From: Streptomyces inusitatus
GTDB lineage: Bacteria; Actinomycetota; Actinomycetes; Streptomycetales; Streptomycetaceae
Length of the DNA stretch: 64,000 bases
Direction of reading: 5' to 3'
NCBI RefSeq assembly: GCF_014651115.1
Contig: NZ_BMWG01000017.1
Location: forward strand, 30,019 to 94,018
The position numbers and the translations under genes were made by a program. Each line of letters starts with the position of its first letter. Position 1 is the stretch's first letter. Positions 49,072 to 57,037 of this stretch are shown one piece after another. Below the pieces are notes generated by a model. The model had not been told where the DNA came from, made no database searches, and saw only the letters and a program-made list of their open reading frames with translations.

Positions 49072-50433
49072 TCAGAGCTTGGTCCAGGCCTCCGTGAGGA
49101 CGGTCCGCAGCACCTGCTCGATCTCGTCGAAGGTGGTCTGGTCGGCGATCAGCGGCGGCGCGAGCTGGATGACCGGGTCGCCGCGGTCGTCGGCCCGGCA
49201 GTACAGGCCGTTGTCGTAGAGCGCCTTGGAGAGGAAGCCGTAGAGCACGCGCTCCGTCTCCTCGTCGGTGAAGCTCTCCTTGGTGGTCTTGTCCTTCACC
49301 AGCTCGATGCCGTAGAAGAAGCCGTTGCCCCGGACGTCGCCGACGATCGGCAGGTCGTGGAGCTTCTCCAGGGTGGCCTTGAACGCGCCCTCGTTGTCCA
49401 GGACGTGCTGGTTGAGGCCCTCGCGGTCGAAGATGTCGAGGTTGGCGAGGCCCACGGCGGCGGAGACCGGGTGGCCGCCGAAGGTGTAGCCGTGCAGGAA
49501 GGTGTTGTCGCCCTGGTAGAACGGCTCGGCGAGCTTGTCGGAGATGATGCACGCGCCGATGGGGGAGTAGCCCGAGGTCATGCCCTTGGCGCAGGTGATC
49601 ATGTCCGGTATGTAGCCGAACTTGTCGCAGGCGAAGGTGGTGCCCAGCCGGCCGAAGGCGCAGATGACCTCGTCGGAGACGAGCAGCACGTCGTACTGGT
49701 CGCAGATCTCGCGGACGCGCTGGAAGTAGCCGGGCGGCGGCGGGAAGCAGCCGCCGGCGTTCTGCACGGGCTCCAGGAAGACGGCCGCGACGGTGTCCGC
49801 GCCCTCGAAGAGGATCTCCTGCTCGATCTGGTCGGCGGCCCAGCGGCCGAAGGCCTCGGGGTCGTCGCCGTGGATCGGGGCGCGGTAGATGTTGGTGTTG
49901 GGCACCTTGTGCGCGCCGGGGACCAGCGGCTCGAAGGGGGCCTTGAGGGCGGGCAGGCCGGTGATGGACAGGGCGCCCTGCGGGGTGCCGTGGTAGGCGA
50001 CCGCGCGCGAGATGACCTTGTACTTGGTGTGGTGGCCCTTCAGCTTCCAGTACTGCTTGGCGAGCTTCCAGGCGGTCTCCACCGCCTCGCCGCCGCCGGT
50101 GGTGAAGAAGACCTTGTTGAGGTCGCCGGGGGCCTCGTGGGCCAGCCGTTCGGCCAGCTCGACGGCCTTGGGGTGGGCGTAGGACCACACCGGGAAGAAG
50201 GCCAGCTCCTGGGCCTGCTTGAAGGCGGTCTCGGCCAGCTCGGTGCGGCCGTGGCCCGCGTTGACCACGAAGAGCCCGGCCAGGCCGTCGATGTAGCGCT
50301 TGCCCTTGTCGTCGAAGATGTAGGTGCCCTCGCCGCGGACGATGGTCGGCACCGGCGAGTTCTCGTACGACGACATGCGGGTGAAGTGCATCCACAGGTG
50401 GTCGTAGGCGGTCTTGGAGAGGTCCTTGCTCAC
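49072..50433 (-). CDS. Class III aminotransferase, probable polyamine/diamine type
   Basis: The 453-residue PLP enzyme has the class III fold. TTGGGEAVETAWKLAKQYW is near 110-130, VAYHGTPQGALSITGLP follows, DEVICAFGRLGTTFA carries the PLP-binding Asp near 254, and the Schiff-base Lys283 sits in TCAKGMTSGYSP. The family includes putrescine, GABA, taurine and omega-amino acid transaminases. It follows the Lrp gene with a two-base gap and is divergent from an aminobutyraldehyde-type dehydrogenase, which suggests putrescine or GABA breakdown. GTG 50433 is chosen from the conserved MSKDLSKTAYDHLW start. Confidence 0.92.
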   Translation of the reverse strand: MSKDLSKTAYDHLWMHFTRMSSYENSPVPTIVRGEGTYIFDDKGKRYIDGLAGLFVVNAGHGRTELAETAFKQAQELAFFPVWSYAHPKAVELAERLAHEAPGDLNKVFFTTGGGEAVETAWKLAKQYWKLKGHHTKYKVISRAVAYHGTPQGALSITGLPALKAPFEPLVPGAHKVPNTNIYRAPIHGDDPEAFGRWAADQIEQEILFEGADTVAAVFLEPVQNAGGCFPPPPGYFQRVREICDQYDVLLVSDEVICAFGRLGTTFACDKFGYIPDMITCAKGMTSGYSPIGACIISDKLAEPFYQGDNTFLHGYTFGGHPVSAAVGLANLDIFDREGLNQHVLDNEGAFKATLEKLHDLPIVGDVRGNGFFYGIELVKDKTTKESFTDEETERVLYGFLSKALYDNGLYCRADDRGDPVIQLAPPLIADQTTFDEIEQVLRTVLTEAWTKL

Positions 50434-50435
50434 GG

Positions 50436-50963
50436 CTATCGGGTTCCCCACATGTAGGTCTGCTTCTTGAGCTTGAGGTAGACGAAGCTCTCGGTGGACC
50501 GCACACCGGGGAGCGCGCGAATCCGTTTGTTGATCACTTCGAGCAGGTGGTCGTCGTCCTCGCAGACGACCTCCACCATCAGGTCGAAGGAGCCCGCGGT
50601 CATCACCACGTACTCGCATTCGGCCATGGCCGTCAGCGCGTCCGCCACCGGGTCGAGGTCGCCCTCGACCCGGACGCCGACCATCGCCTGCCGCCGGAAG
50701 CCCACGGTGAGCGGGTCCGTGACGGCGACGATCTGCATCACGCCCTGGTCGAGCAGTTTCTGGACGCGCTGCCGTACGGCGGCCTCGGACAGGCCCACGG
50801 CCTTGCCGATCGCCGCGTAGGGACGGCGACCGTCCTCCTGGAGCTGCTCGATGATCGCGAGGGAGACGGCGTCGATCGTCGGGGACGATCCGCTTCCGCT
50901 CCTGGTGTCTGCGCTTCGACTGGCCACGGATCCACCATGCACCGGGACTCGTCTGTCTCGCAA
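50436..50963 (-). CDS. Lrp/AsnC-family transcriptional regulator
   Basis: The 175-residue regulator has a winged helix-turn-helix (LAIIEQLQEDGRRPYAAIGKAVGLSEAAVRQRVQKLLD, about 35-70) and a C-terminal RAM ligand/oligomerisation domain (VGVRVEGDLDPVADAL to MTAGSFDLMVEVVCED). It sits two bases upstream of the aminotransferase and is divergent from the aldehyde dehydrogenase, so both are likely targets. Start is uncertain: VHGGSVASRS GTGs at 50942 or 50927 are possible. It probably responds to an amino acid or amine. Confidence 0.92.
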   Translation of the reverse strand: MRDRRVPVHGGSVASRSADTRSGSGSSPTIDAVSLAIIEQLQEDGRRPYAAIGKAVGLSEAAVRQRVQKLLDQGVMQIVAVTDPLTVGFRRQAMVGVRVEGDLDPVADALTAMAECEYVVMTAGSFDLMVEVVCEDDDHLLEVINKRIRALPGVRSTESFVYLKLKKQTYMWGTR

Positions 50964-51149
50964 GCCCAGAGTGATGAAATTCGTTGTCTGAGGGTGCTGA
51001 GACTGCTGAATCCGCAGATGGCATGGGGCGGGCCTGTCGAAAGCGTCGCTTCTGCGGCTAGGGTGGGCTTTTCGGGGCGGGTTGTCTCACCCATTGGACC
51101 GACCGCCGACCGCCGACCGTCGGAGAAACAGAACAGGAGGGTGGCCACA

Positions 51150-52589
51150 GTGACCACCGAGCTGCGTCGTCTGCGCAACTACATCAACGGGGAGTTCCGG
51201 GACTCCGCCGACGGGCGGACGATCGACATCGTCAACCCGGCCACCGGCGAGGCGTACGCGGCTTCCCCGCTCTCCGGCCAGGCCGATGTGGACGCGGCCA
51301 TGGACGCCGCCGAGGCCGCCTTCCCCGCCTGGCGGGACACCACCCCGGCCGAGCGCCAGCGGGTGCTGCTGAAGATCGCGGACGCCTTCGAGGAGCGCGC
51401 CGAGGACCTGGTCGCCACCGAGTCGGAGAACACCGGCAAGCCGCTGGAGCTGGTCCGCACCGAAGAGGTTCCGCCGATGGTGGACCAGATCCGCTTCTTC
51501 GCGGGCGCCGCCCGGATGCTGGAGGGCCGCTCCGCCGGTGAGTACATGGAGGGCTTCACCTCCATGATCCGCCGGGAGCCGGTCGGCGTCTGCGCCCAGG
51601 TCGCGCCGTGGAACTACCCGATGATGATGGCCGTGTGGAAGTTCGCCCCGGCGCTCGCCGCGGGCAACACCGTGGTGCTGAAGCCGTCCGACACCACCCC
51701 GGCGTCCACCGTGCTGATCGCCGAGATCATCGGCTCGATCGTCCCCAAGGGCGTCTTCAACGTCGTCTGCGGCGACCGTGAGACGGGCCGCGCGATGGTC
51801 GAGCACCCGACCCCGGCGATGGCCTCCATCACCGGTTCCGTACGCGCCGGCATGCAGGTCGCCGCCTCCGCCGCCAAGGACGTCAAGCGCGTCCATCTGG
51901 AGCTGGGCGGCAAGGCCCCGGTCGTCGTCTTCGAGGACGCCGACATCGAGAAGTCCGCCGCGGAGATCGCCGTCGCCGGGTACTTCAACGCGGGCCAGGA
52001 CTGTACGGCCGCGACCCGGGTGCTGGTCCACGAGTCGATCCACGACGCCTTCGTCGAGGCGCTGGCCAAGGCCGCCGCCGAGACCCGCACCGGCGCCCCC
52101 GACGACGAGGACGTCCTCTACGGCCCGCTCAACAACGCGAACCAGCTCGCCCAGGTCGCCGGCTTCGTCGACCGGCTCCCGGCCCACGCCAAGGTGGAGG
52201 CGGGCGGCCACCGGGTCGGCGACAAGGGGTACTTCTACGCCCCGACCGTGGTCTCCGGCCTCCAGCAGGACGACGAGATCATCCAGAACGAGGTCTTCGG
52301 CCCTGTCATCACCGTCCAGTCCTTCGCCGACGAGGCGCAGGCGCTGAAGTGGGCGAACGGCGTGGAGTTCGCCCTCGCCTCCTCGGTGTGGACGAAGGAC
52401 CACGCCCGGGCCATGCGGATGTCGAAGGCGCTGGACTTCGGCTGTGTCTGGATCAACACCCACATCCCGCTGGTGGCCGAGATGCCCCACGGCGGCTTCA
52501 AGAAGTCCGGCTACGGCAAGGACCTGTCGGCCTACGGCTTCGACGACTACACGCGCATCAAGCACGTGATGACCTCGCTCGAAGGCTGA
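51150..52589 (+). CDS. Aldehyde dehydrogenase, gamma-aminobutyraldehyde type
   Basis: The 479-residue NAD(P)-dependent enzyme oxidises an aldehyde to an acid, here most likely 4-aminobutyraldehyde from putrescine. It has the NAD motif ITGSVRAG, the general base Glu251 in LELGGKAP and catalytic Cys285 in GQDCTAATR. The starting MTTELRRLRNYINGEF is typical. GTG 51150 is preferred over 51141 because AGGAGG (51135-51140) is nine bases upstream, while it would abut 51141 directly. A 3' overlap with the convergent methyltransferase frame is noted separately. Confidence 0.93.
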   Translation: MTTELRRLRNYINGEFRDSADGRTIDIVNPATGEAYAASPLSGQADVDAAMDAAEAAFPAWRDTTPAERQRVLLKIADAFEERAEDLVATESENTGKPLELVRTEEVPPMVDQIRFFAGAARMLEGRSAGEYMEGFTSMIRREPVGVCAQVAPWNYPMMMAVWKFAPALAAGNTVVLKPSDTTPASTVLIAEIIGSIVPKGVFNVVCGDRETGRAMVEHPTPAMASITGSVRAGMQVAASAAKDVKRVHLELGGKAPVVVFEDADIEKSAAEIAVAGYFNAGQDCTAATRVLVHESIHDAFVEALAKAAAETRTGAPDDEDVLYGPLNNANQLAQVAGFVDRLPAHAKVEAGGHRVGDKGYFYAPTVVSGLQQDDEIIQNEVFGPVITVQSFADEAQALKWANGVEFALASSVWTKDHARAMRMSKALDFGCVWINTHIPLVAEMPHGGFKKSGYGKDLSAYGFDDYTRIKHVMTSLEG

Positions 52590-53472
52590 TCCGGAGCACG
52601 AGGCACGAAGCGCGAAGCTTGAAGCTTGAAGCGCCGCGGGGCCCGACCGGCCCGGTCGGGGGCCGCGGGGGCTCAGGGTTGCGGCCCCCGGGCCTTTGGC
52701 CCCCCCCGCCGGTCCGGCGCCCCCCGGGGGGCTCGCCGTCCGAGGGGTCGGGACGCCACTGGGAGCAGGAGACGACACCGGGGGAGAGGATCTCCAGACC
52801 GTCCAGGAACGAGGTGATCTCCGCGCCGGTACGGGCGGTGATCGGCGGGGTCGCGTTCTCGTTCCAGAACTCCATCGCCCGCTTGTTGCCCTCGCCGCCC
52901 AGCTCCAGCGTGGGGTGGGTCAGCACAAGAGCGCTGCCGGAGGGGACCGCGTCCATCAGGGTGCGCACGATCGAGCGGGCCTCGTCGGTGTCCATGATGA
53001 AGTTGAGGATGCCGAGCATGATGACGGCCACCGGCCGGTCCGTGTCGAGCGTCGGGGCGACGGCCCGCAGAATCCCCTCCGGGTCGTGGGCGTTCGCGTC
53101 CAGATACTCAGTCAGCCCCTCGGGGGCGCTGGTGAGCAGGGCGCGCGCGTGCGCCAGCACGATCGGGTCGTTGTCGACGTAGACGATCCGCGAGTCGGGC
53201 GCGATCCGCTGCGCGACCTCGTGGGTGTTCTCGGCGGTCGGCAGCCCGGTGCCGATGTCCAGGAACTGCCGCATCCCGAGACCGGCGGTCAGATGGGTCA
53301 CCGCCCGGCCCAGAAAGGCCCGGTCGGCGCGGGCGACCTCGCCGATGCTCGGGTACAGACCGGTGATGTGGTCGCCGACCGTGCGGTCGACCGGATAGTT
53401 GTCCTTGCCGTGCAGCCAGTGGTTCCAGACCCGCGCGTTGTGGGCCACATCGGTACGGATTCTGTCGGTCAT
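52558..53472 (-). CDS. SAM-dependent methyltransferase, actinobacterial DUF574 type
   Basis: The 304-residue protein belongs to the S-adenosyl methyltransferase family expanded in Streptomyces: MTDRIRTDVAHNARVWNHWL, the LHGKDNYPVDR block, and SAM-binding FLDIGTGLPTAENTHEVAQ (about 70-88) with YVDNDPIVLAHARALL. The C-terminal part after WRPDPSDGEPPGG is Pro/Gly/Arg-rich, then reads through GAAGCTT repeats and the dehydrogenase tail; the stop was probably lost. It overlaps the GDPD stop by four bases (ATGA). Its substrate is unknown. Confidence 0.8.
   Translation of the reverse strand: MTDRIRTDVAHNARVWNHWLHGKDNYPVDRTVGDHITGLYPSIGEVARADRAFLGRAVTHLTAGLGMRQFLDIGTGLPTAENTHEVAQRIAPDSRIVYVDNDPIVLAHARALLTSAPEGLTEYLDANAHDPEGILRAVAPTLDTDRPVAVIMLGILNFIMDTDEARSIVRTLMDAVPSGSALVLTHPTLELGGEGNKRAMEFWNENATPPITARTGAEITSFLDGLEILSPGVVSCSQWRPDPSDGEPPGGRRTGGGGQRPGGRNPEPPRPPTGPVGPRGASSFKLRASCLVLRISLRARSSRA
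52606..52632 (+). repeat. GAAGCTT tandem repeat after the aldehyde dehydrogenase
   Basis: GAAG-CGC-GAAGCTT-GAAGCTT-GAAGC lies 17-43 bases past the dehydrogenase stop. The repeat is read on the minus strand within the last codons of the methyltransferase frame. Confidence 0.75.
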
Positions 53473-54176
53473 CGCTGCTCCTGGGGCGGGGCGCCGAGCA
53501 CGGTGCGCAGCGTGCCGACGCGGTTGGTGGTGATCGAGTCGACGCCCGCCCCGATCAGTGCGCGCATGGTGCGCCGGGTGTCGGCGGTCCACGCGGAGAC
53601 CAGCATGCCGTCCCGGTGGATCCGGTCCGCGAGGGGCCTGCTGACCAGGCCGAAGCGGTAGTTGAGGGTACGCGGCCGGAGCGCCTCCAGCAGCACCGGG
53701 CGGGGCGGGGCGAGCGAGGTCCAGGTCAGGGCGGTCTCCGCGGCGGGGTCGGCGGCGCGCACCGCGAGCATGGTGGACGGGCCCGCGCAGTAGTACACCC
53801 GCTCGTCCGCGCCGTGCTCACGCACCGCGCCGACCACGGCCCGCACGGTCGCGGGGCTCGCACCGGGCAGATCGATCATCACCCGGTGCTCGCCGAGCGC
53901 CTTCAGCGTCTCCAGCGCCTCGCCCAGGGTCGGCACCCCGCCCCGGGTCAGCTCCGCCGTCTCGGCCCGGGTCAGCTCCGCCAGCGGGCGGTCCTGCCCC
54001 CAGAGCCGCTTCAGCGTGGAGTCGTGCAGCAGGACGGGCACTTCGTCCTTGGTGATCCGTACGTCGATCTCCACCGCGTCCGCGCCGCTCGCGACGGCGG
54101 AGCGCAGCGAGGGGAGGGTGTTCTCACGGACGAGGTACGGATCGCCTCGGTGGCCTACGGCGGTGACGGTACGCAT
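53469..54176 (-). CDS. Glycerophosphodiester phosphodiesterase
   Basis: The 235-residue protein splits glycerophosphodiesters into glycerol 3-phosphate and alcohol. It carries the GDPD motif set: HRG (9-11), the ENT motif, E36-x-D38 in DAVEIDVR and His51 in LLHDSTL, which are the metal and acid-base residues. The ATG at 54176 is followed by MRTVTAVGHRGDP. No signal peptide is present. On the minus strand an AACAAT hexamer lies six bases before the ATG, so it may be leaderless; the same operon also contains the methyltransferase. Confidence 0.9.
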   Translation of the reverse strand: MRTVTAVGHRGDPYLVRENTLPSLRSAVASGADAVEIDVRITKDEVPVLLHDSTLKRLWGQDRPLAELTRAETAELTRGGVPTLGEALETLKALGEHRVMIDLPGASPATVRAVVGAVREHGADERVYYCAGPSTMLAVRAADPAAETALTWTSLAPPRPVLLEALRPRTLNYRFGLVSRPLADRIHRDGMLVSAWTADTRRTMRALIGAGVDSITTNRVGTLRTVLGAPPQEQR

Positions 54177-54200
54177 GGGCCCATTGTTCACCGTGAGGCC

Positions 54201-54256
54201 GGGGGCGGCGGGGGCGGCGGGGGCGGCCGGGAGGGGCCGGGGGAGACGGGGGCGGC
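54201..54256 (+). repeat. G-rich repeats, possible G-quadruplex, between ADA-like and GDPD genes
   Basis: Three GGGGGCGGC units occupy 54201-54227, followed by further G4-G5 runs to 54256. This lies between the stop of the deaminase (54263) and the GDPD ATG. Runs of four or more Gs occur at least five times on the plus strand. Confidence 0.8.
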
Positions 54257-54262
54257 GGCCGG

Positions 54263-55291
54263 TCAGTGGCTCGCCACCCAGGCGTCGGTGTACGCGTCGA
54301 TCTCCCCGGCGATCCTCGCCTTGCCCGCCGGGTCCAGGAAGGACGCCTCCACCGCGTTCTTGGCGAGGTCCGCCACTCCGCGCTCGTCGAGGCCGAGCAG
54401 CCGGGCCGCGACCCCGTACTCGTTGTTGAGGTCGGTGCCGAACATGGGCGGGTCGTCGCTGTTGATGGTCACCAGCACACCGGCGGCCACCATCTCCCGG
54501 ACCGGGTGCTGCTCGATGTCGGCGACGGCGCGGGTGGCCAGATTGGAGGTGGGGCAGACCTCCAGCGGGATGCGCCGCTCGGCGAGATGGGCCAGCAGCG
54601 CGGGGTCCTGTACGGCGCTGGTGCCGTGGCCGATGCGCTCGGCCCCCAGCTCGTTCAGCGCGTCCCAGACGGTCTGCGGCCCGGTGGTCTCGCCGGCGTG
54701 CGGCACGGAGCGCAGCCCGGCCGCGATCGCCCGGTCGAAGTACGGCTTGAACTGCGGCCGGGGCACCCCGATCTCCGGGCCGCCCAGACCGAAGGAGACC
54801 AGCCCCTCGGGGCGCAGGTCCAGCGCGAGCCGGGTGGTCTCCTCGGCGGCTTCGAGCCCGGCCTCGCCGGGGATGTCGAAGCACCAGCGCAGCACGGTCC
54901 CGAACTCCGCCTCGGCCGCCTTGCGGGCGTCCTCGATCGCCGCCATGAAGGCCTTCTCGTCGATGCCCCGGCGGGTCGAGCTGAAGGGGGTGATCGTCAG
55001 CTCGGCGTAGCGGACGTTCTGCCGGGCCATGTCCCGCGCCACCTCGAAGGTGAGCAGCCGGACGTCCTCCGGGGTGCGGATCAGATCCACCACCGAGAGA
55101 TAGACCTCGATGAAGTGGGCGAAGTCGGTGAAGCTGAAGTAGTCCGCGAGGGCCTCGGGGTCGGTGGGCACCTTGGAGTCGGGGTGGTTGGCGGCCAGCT
55201 CGGCGACGATGCGGGGGGAGGCGGACCCGACGTGGTGCACATGCAGCTCGGCCTTGGGCAGGCCCGCGATGAAGGGGTGCAGGTCGGTCAT
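54263..55291 (-). CDS. Adenosine deaminase-like amidohydrolase
   Basis: The 342-residue protein has the ADA-type metal-dependent hydrolase fold: HVH (17-19) in AELHVHHVGS, HAGETTGP, and SDDPPMFGTDLNNEY, including the catalytic Glu and Asp. The start has GGAGGA six bases upstream. The family also includes aminodeoxyfutalosine deaminases of the futalosine route to menaquinone, used by Streptomyces; which of the two applies cannot be told from motifs. It heads a minus-strand series with GDPD and a methyltransferase. Confidence 0.9.
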   Translation of the reverse strand: MTDLHPFIAGLPKAELHVHHVGSASPRIVAELAANHPDSKVPTDPEALADYFSFTDFAHFIEVYLSVVDLIRTPEDVRLLTFEVARDMARQNVRYAELTITPFSSTRRGIDEKAFMAAIEDARKAAEAEFGTVLRWCFDIPGEAGLEAAEETTRLALDLRPEGLVSFGLGGPEIGVPRPQFKPYFDRAIAAGLRSVPHAGETTGPQTVWDALNELGAERIGHGTSAVQDPALLAHLAERRIPLEVCPTSNLATRAVADIEQHPVREMVAAGVLVTINSDDPPMFGTDLNNEYGVAARLLGLDERGVADLAKNAVEASFLDPAGKARIAGEIDAYTDAWVASH

Positions 55292-55409
55292 CTCGGGTCC
55301 TCCGGGTGCGGATCGGATCGGTCGATCGAGTCGGGGACATCGTAGGCCGACGGTTTCCGGGGAACCACAGGCTTTAGCATGGCTGGACCACGAAATACGG
55401 GGGAGAACC

Positions 55410-56150
55410 ATGTCAGAGCACCCACCCAAGACCCCAGGCGCCCCCGAGCCGCAGGACCAGGACCCCTGGGCCCCGCCGCGGCAGAGCGAGACCGGACCGG
55501 GCCCGGTCGACATGGGCAAGCCGGGGACGCCCCCGGCAGCGCCCGACAGCGCCCCGGCCGCCCCCGACGCCTCCCCGCAGGTGCACGACCAGCCCACCGT
55601 CACCTCCTTCCCGGCGGCCGGCACGGGCGCGGTACCGCCCCCGCCGCCCGCTCCCGGCGGCCCCCACCCGGCCGCCGCGCAGCCCTTCGGCCACTCCGTG
55701 GCCCCCTACCCCGGGGGCCCCGACCCATACGGCGGCGGACATCCCCCGTACCCCGGCTACCAGGGCTACCCGCCCACCGGCTGGCAGCCGCCCGCCGCCC
55801 CGTCGAACGGCATGGGCATCGCGGCGATGGTGCTCGGCATCCTCGCCATTTGTCTGCTCTGTGTCTGGGGGATCCCCGGGATCGTCCTCGGCATCCCCGC
55901 CGTGGTCTTCGGCGTCCTCGGCCGGAAGCGCGCCCGCCGGGGTGAGGCCAACAACGACGGCATGGCGCTCACCGGCGTCATCCTCGGCACGATCGGCATC
56001 GTCCTCGGCGCCGTGGTCGTCGCGCTGATGGTCTGGGCCGTGGCCTCGGAGTGGGACGAGACCGACCAGGTCAACGAGTACGACTACTCCAACGCGACGG
56101 TGCTCGAAGTCGAGCGGGCCACCGCCCCGGCACTCCCCGGACTCCGCTAG
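55410..56150 (+). CDS. DUF4190 membrane protein with long proline-rich N-terminus
   Basis: The 246-residue protein starts with 130 residues of disordered Pro/Ala/Gly sequence, including PYPGYQGYPPTGW. A DUF4190-type membrane domain of two helices follows (MGIAAMVLGILAICLLCVWG, about 134-153, and GVILGTIGIVLGAVVVALMVW, near 195), then a short acidic tail. Function is unknown in this family, which is common in actinobacteria. GGGGGAG is upstream. A TAGCAT -10 candidate at 55375-55380 lies before it. Confidence 0.85.
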   Translation: MSEHPPKTPGAPEPQDQDPWAPPRQSETGPGPVDMGKPGTPPAAPDSAPAAPDASPQVHDQPTVTSFPAAGTGAVPPPPPAPGGPHPAAAQPFGHSVAPYPGGPDPYGGGHPPYPGYQGYPPTGWQPPAAPSNGMGIAAMVLGILAICLLCVWGIPGIVLGIPAVVFGVLGRKRARRGEANNDGMALTGVILGTIGIVLGAVVVALMVWAVASEWDETDQVNEYDYSNATVLEVERATAPALPGLR

Positions 56151-56179
56151 CACCCCTGGTCCCCCGGCCCCCTAGCTCC

Positions 56180-56767
56180 CTAGCTCCCAGGGAGTGTCTT
56201 CAGCTCCTCCCTGGCCTCCATCAGCGCGAAGCCGAGCAGATTCAGCCCGCGCCAGCGCGCGGGGTCCAGCGCCCGCTCGTCGTCCGCGGCCAGCCCGATG
56301 CCCCACACCCGGTCCATCGGGCTGGCCTCGACGAGCACCCGGTCACCGGTGGCGAGCAGGAAGTGCGCCAGCTCCGGGCGGGCCGAGAATTTATGGACGG
56401 AGCCCCAGCGCACGACGGCGAACCGCTCGCGGGCCCAGACCGCCTCGTCGAAATCGCGCACCAGCCGCCCGGCCTTCTTCGCCTCGGCGGGGGTGCGGGC
56501 ATCGAGCGCCAGCCGCTCCGCGTCGAGGTCGCCGAACAGCCGCGCCTTGGCCGCCATCATCCAGTGCTCGGCCGTGGCGTACCGAACGCCGTCCACCGTG
56601 AAGGGCGACGGCCACCACTGGCTCAGACAGCCGGTGCCGATCCGCCCGTCCCTCCTGGGTCTGTGCCCCCAGAAACGCAGATACTCGATCCGCTCACCCG
56701 CGCCCGCCCGGCGGATCAGCTCGTCCGTCCGCGTCGTCCCGGCGCTGTTCACCCTGTGGTTCGCCAT
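56180..56767 (-). CDS. NADAR family protein (YbiA-like)
   Basis: The 195-residue protein belongs to the NADAR family, whose members act on ADP-ribose-related or riboflavin-intermediate substrates and appear in several defence and NAD-metabolism contexts. Diagnostic blocks are YLRFWGHRPRRDGRIG, CLSQWWPSPF and YATAEHWMMAAKARLFGD (about 59-78), then WGSVHKFSARPELAHFLLATG and WGIGLAADD. GAGACT seven bases before the ATG could be a -10. It is convergent with the DUF4190 gene and divergent from potD. Confidence 0.88.
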   Translation of the reverse strand: MANHRVNSAGTTRTDELIRRAGAGERIEYLRFWGHRPRRDGRIGTGCLSQWWPSPFTVDGVRYATAEHWMMAAKARLFGDLDAERLALDARTPAEAKKAGRLVRDFDEAVWARERFAVVRWGSVHKFSARPELAHFLLATGDRVLVEASPMDRVWGIGLAADDERALDPARWRGLNLLGFALMEAREELKTLPGS

Positions 56768-56862
56768 GTCCTGAAGTCTCGCACCCGCCACTGACACCCG
56801 GCCCGTCCCGGCACCCGGCCGGGCCATTCCGCCGCGAGACCAAAAGGCAATGGCGGGATCCC

Positions 56863-56891
56863 TTGTTGACGAAGAGACGCTCTGCCAGGAT
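56863..56891 (+). promoter_or_regulatory. Candidate promoter for potD (TTGTTG-N17-CAGGAT)
   Basis: TTGTTG at 56863-56868 and CAGGAT at 56886-56891 are 17 bases apart, giving a leader of about 140 bases to potD at 57038. No operator is evident in the leader. Confidence 0.4.
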
Positions 56892-57037
56892 CGGCACTCA
56901 ATTCGGACAGGTGCCACAGACCGGCCCGCCCGGCCCTCCAGCCCGCCCGGCCCCACCCGTACCACCAGACGGTCGCATCCCCGGCGGTTGCGTCCCGGCC
57001 CGTCCCGCGAGGGCGCTTCCCCGAAAGGGCACAGCTC

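Noticed and set aside
50547..51149. Long N-terminal extension of the aldehyde dehydrogenase across the lrp gene
   Set aside because: It is antisense of lrp and the ribosome site and homology both place the start at 51150.
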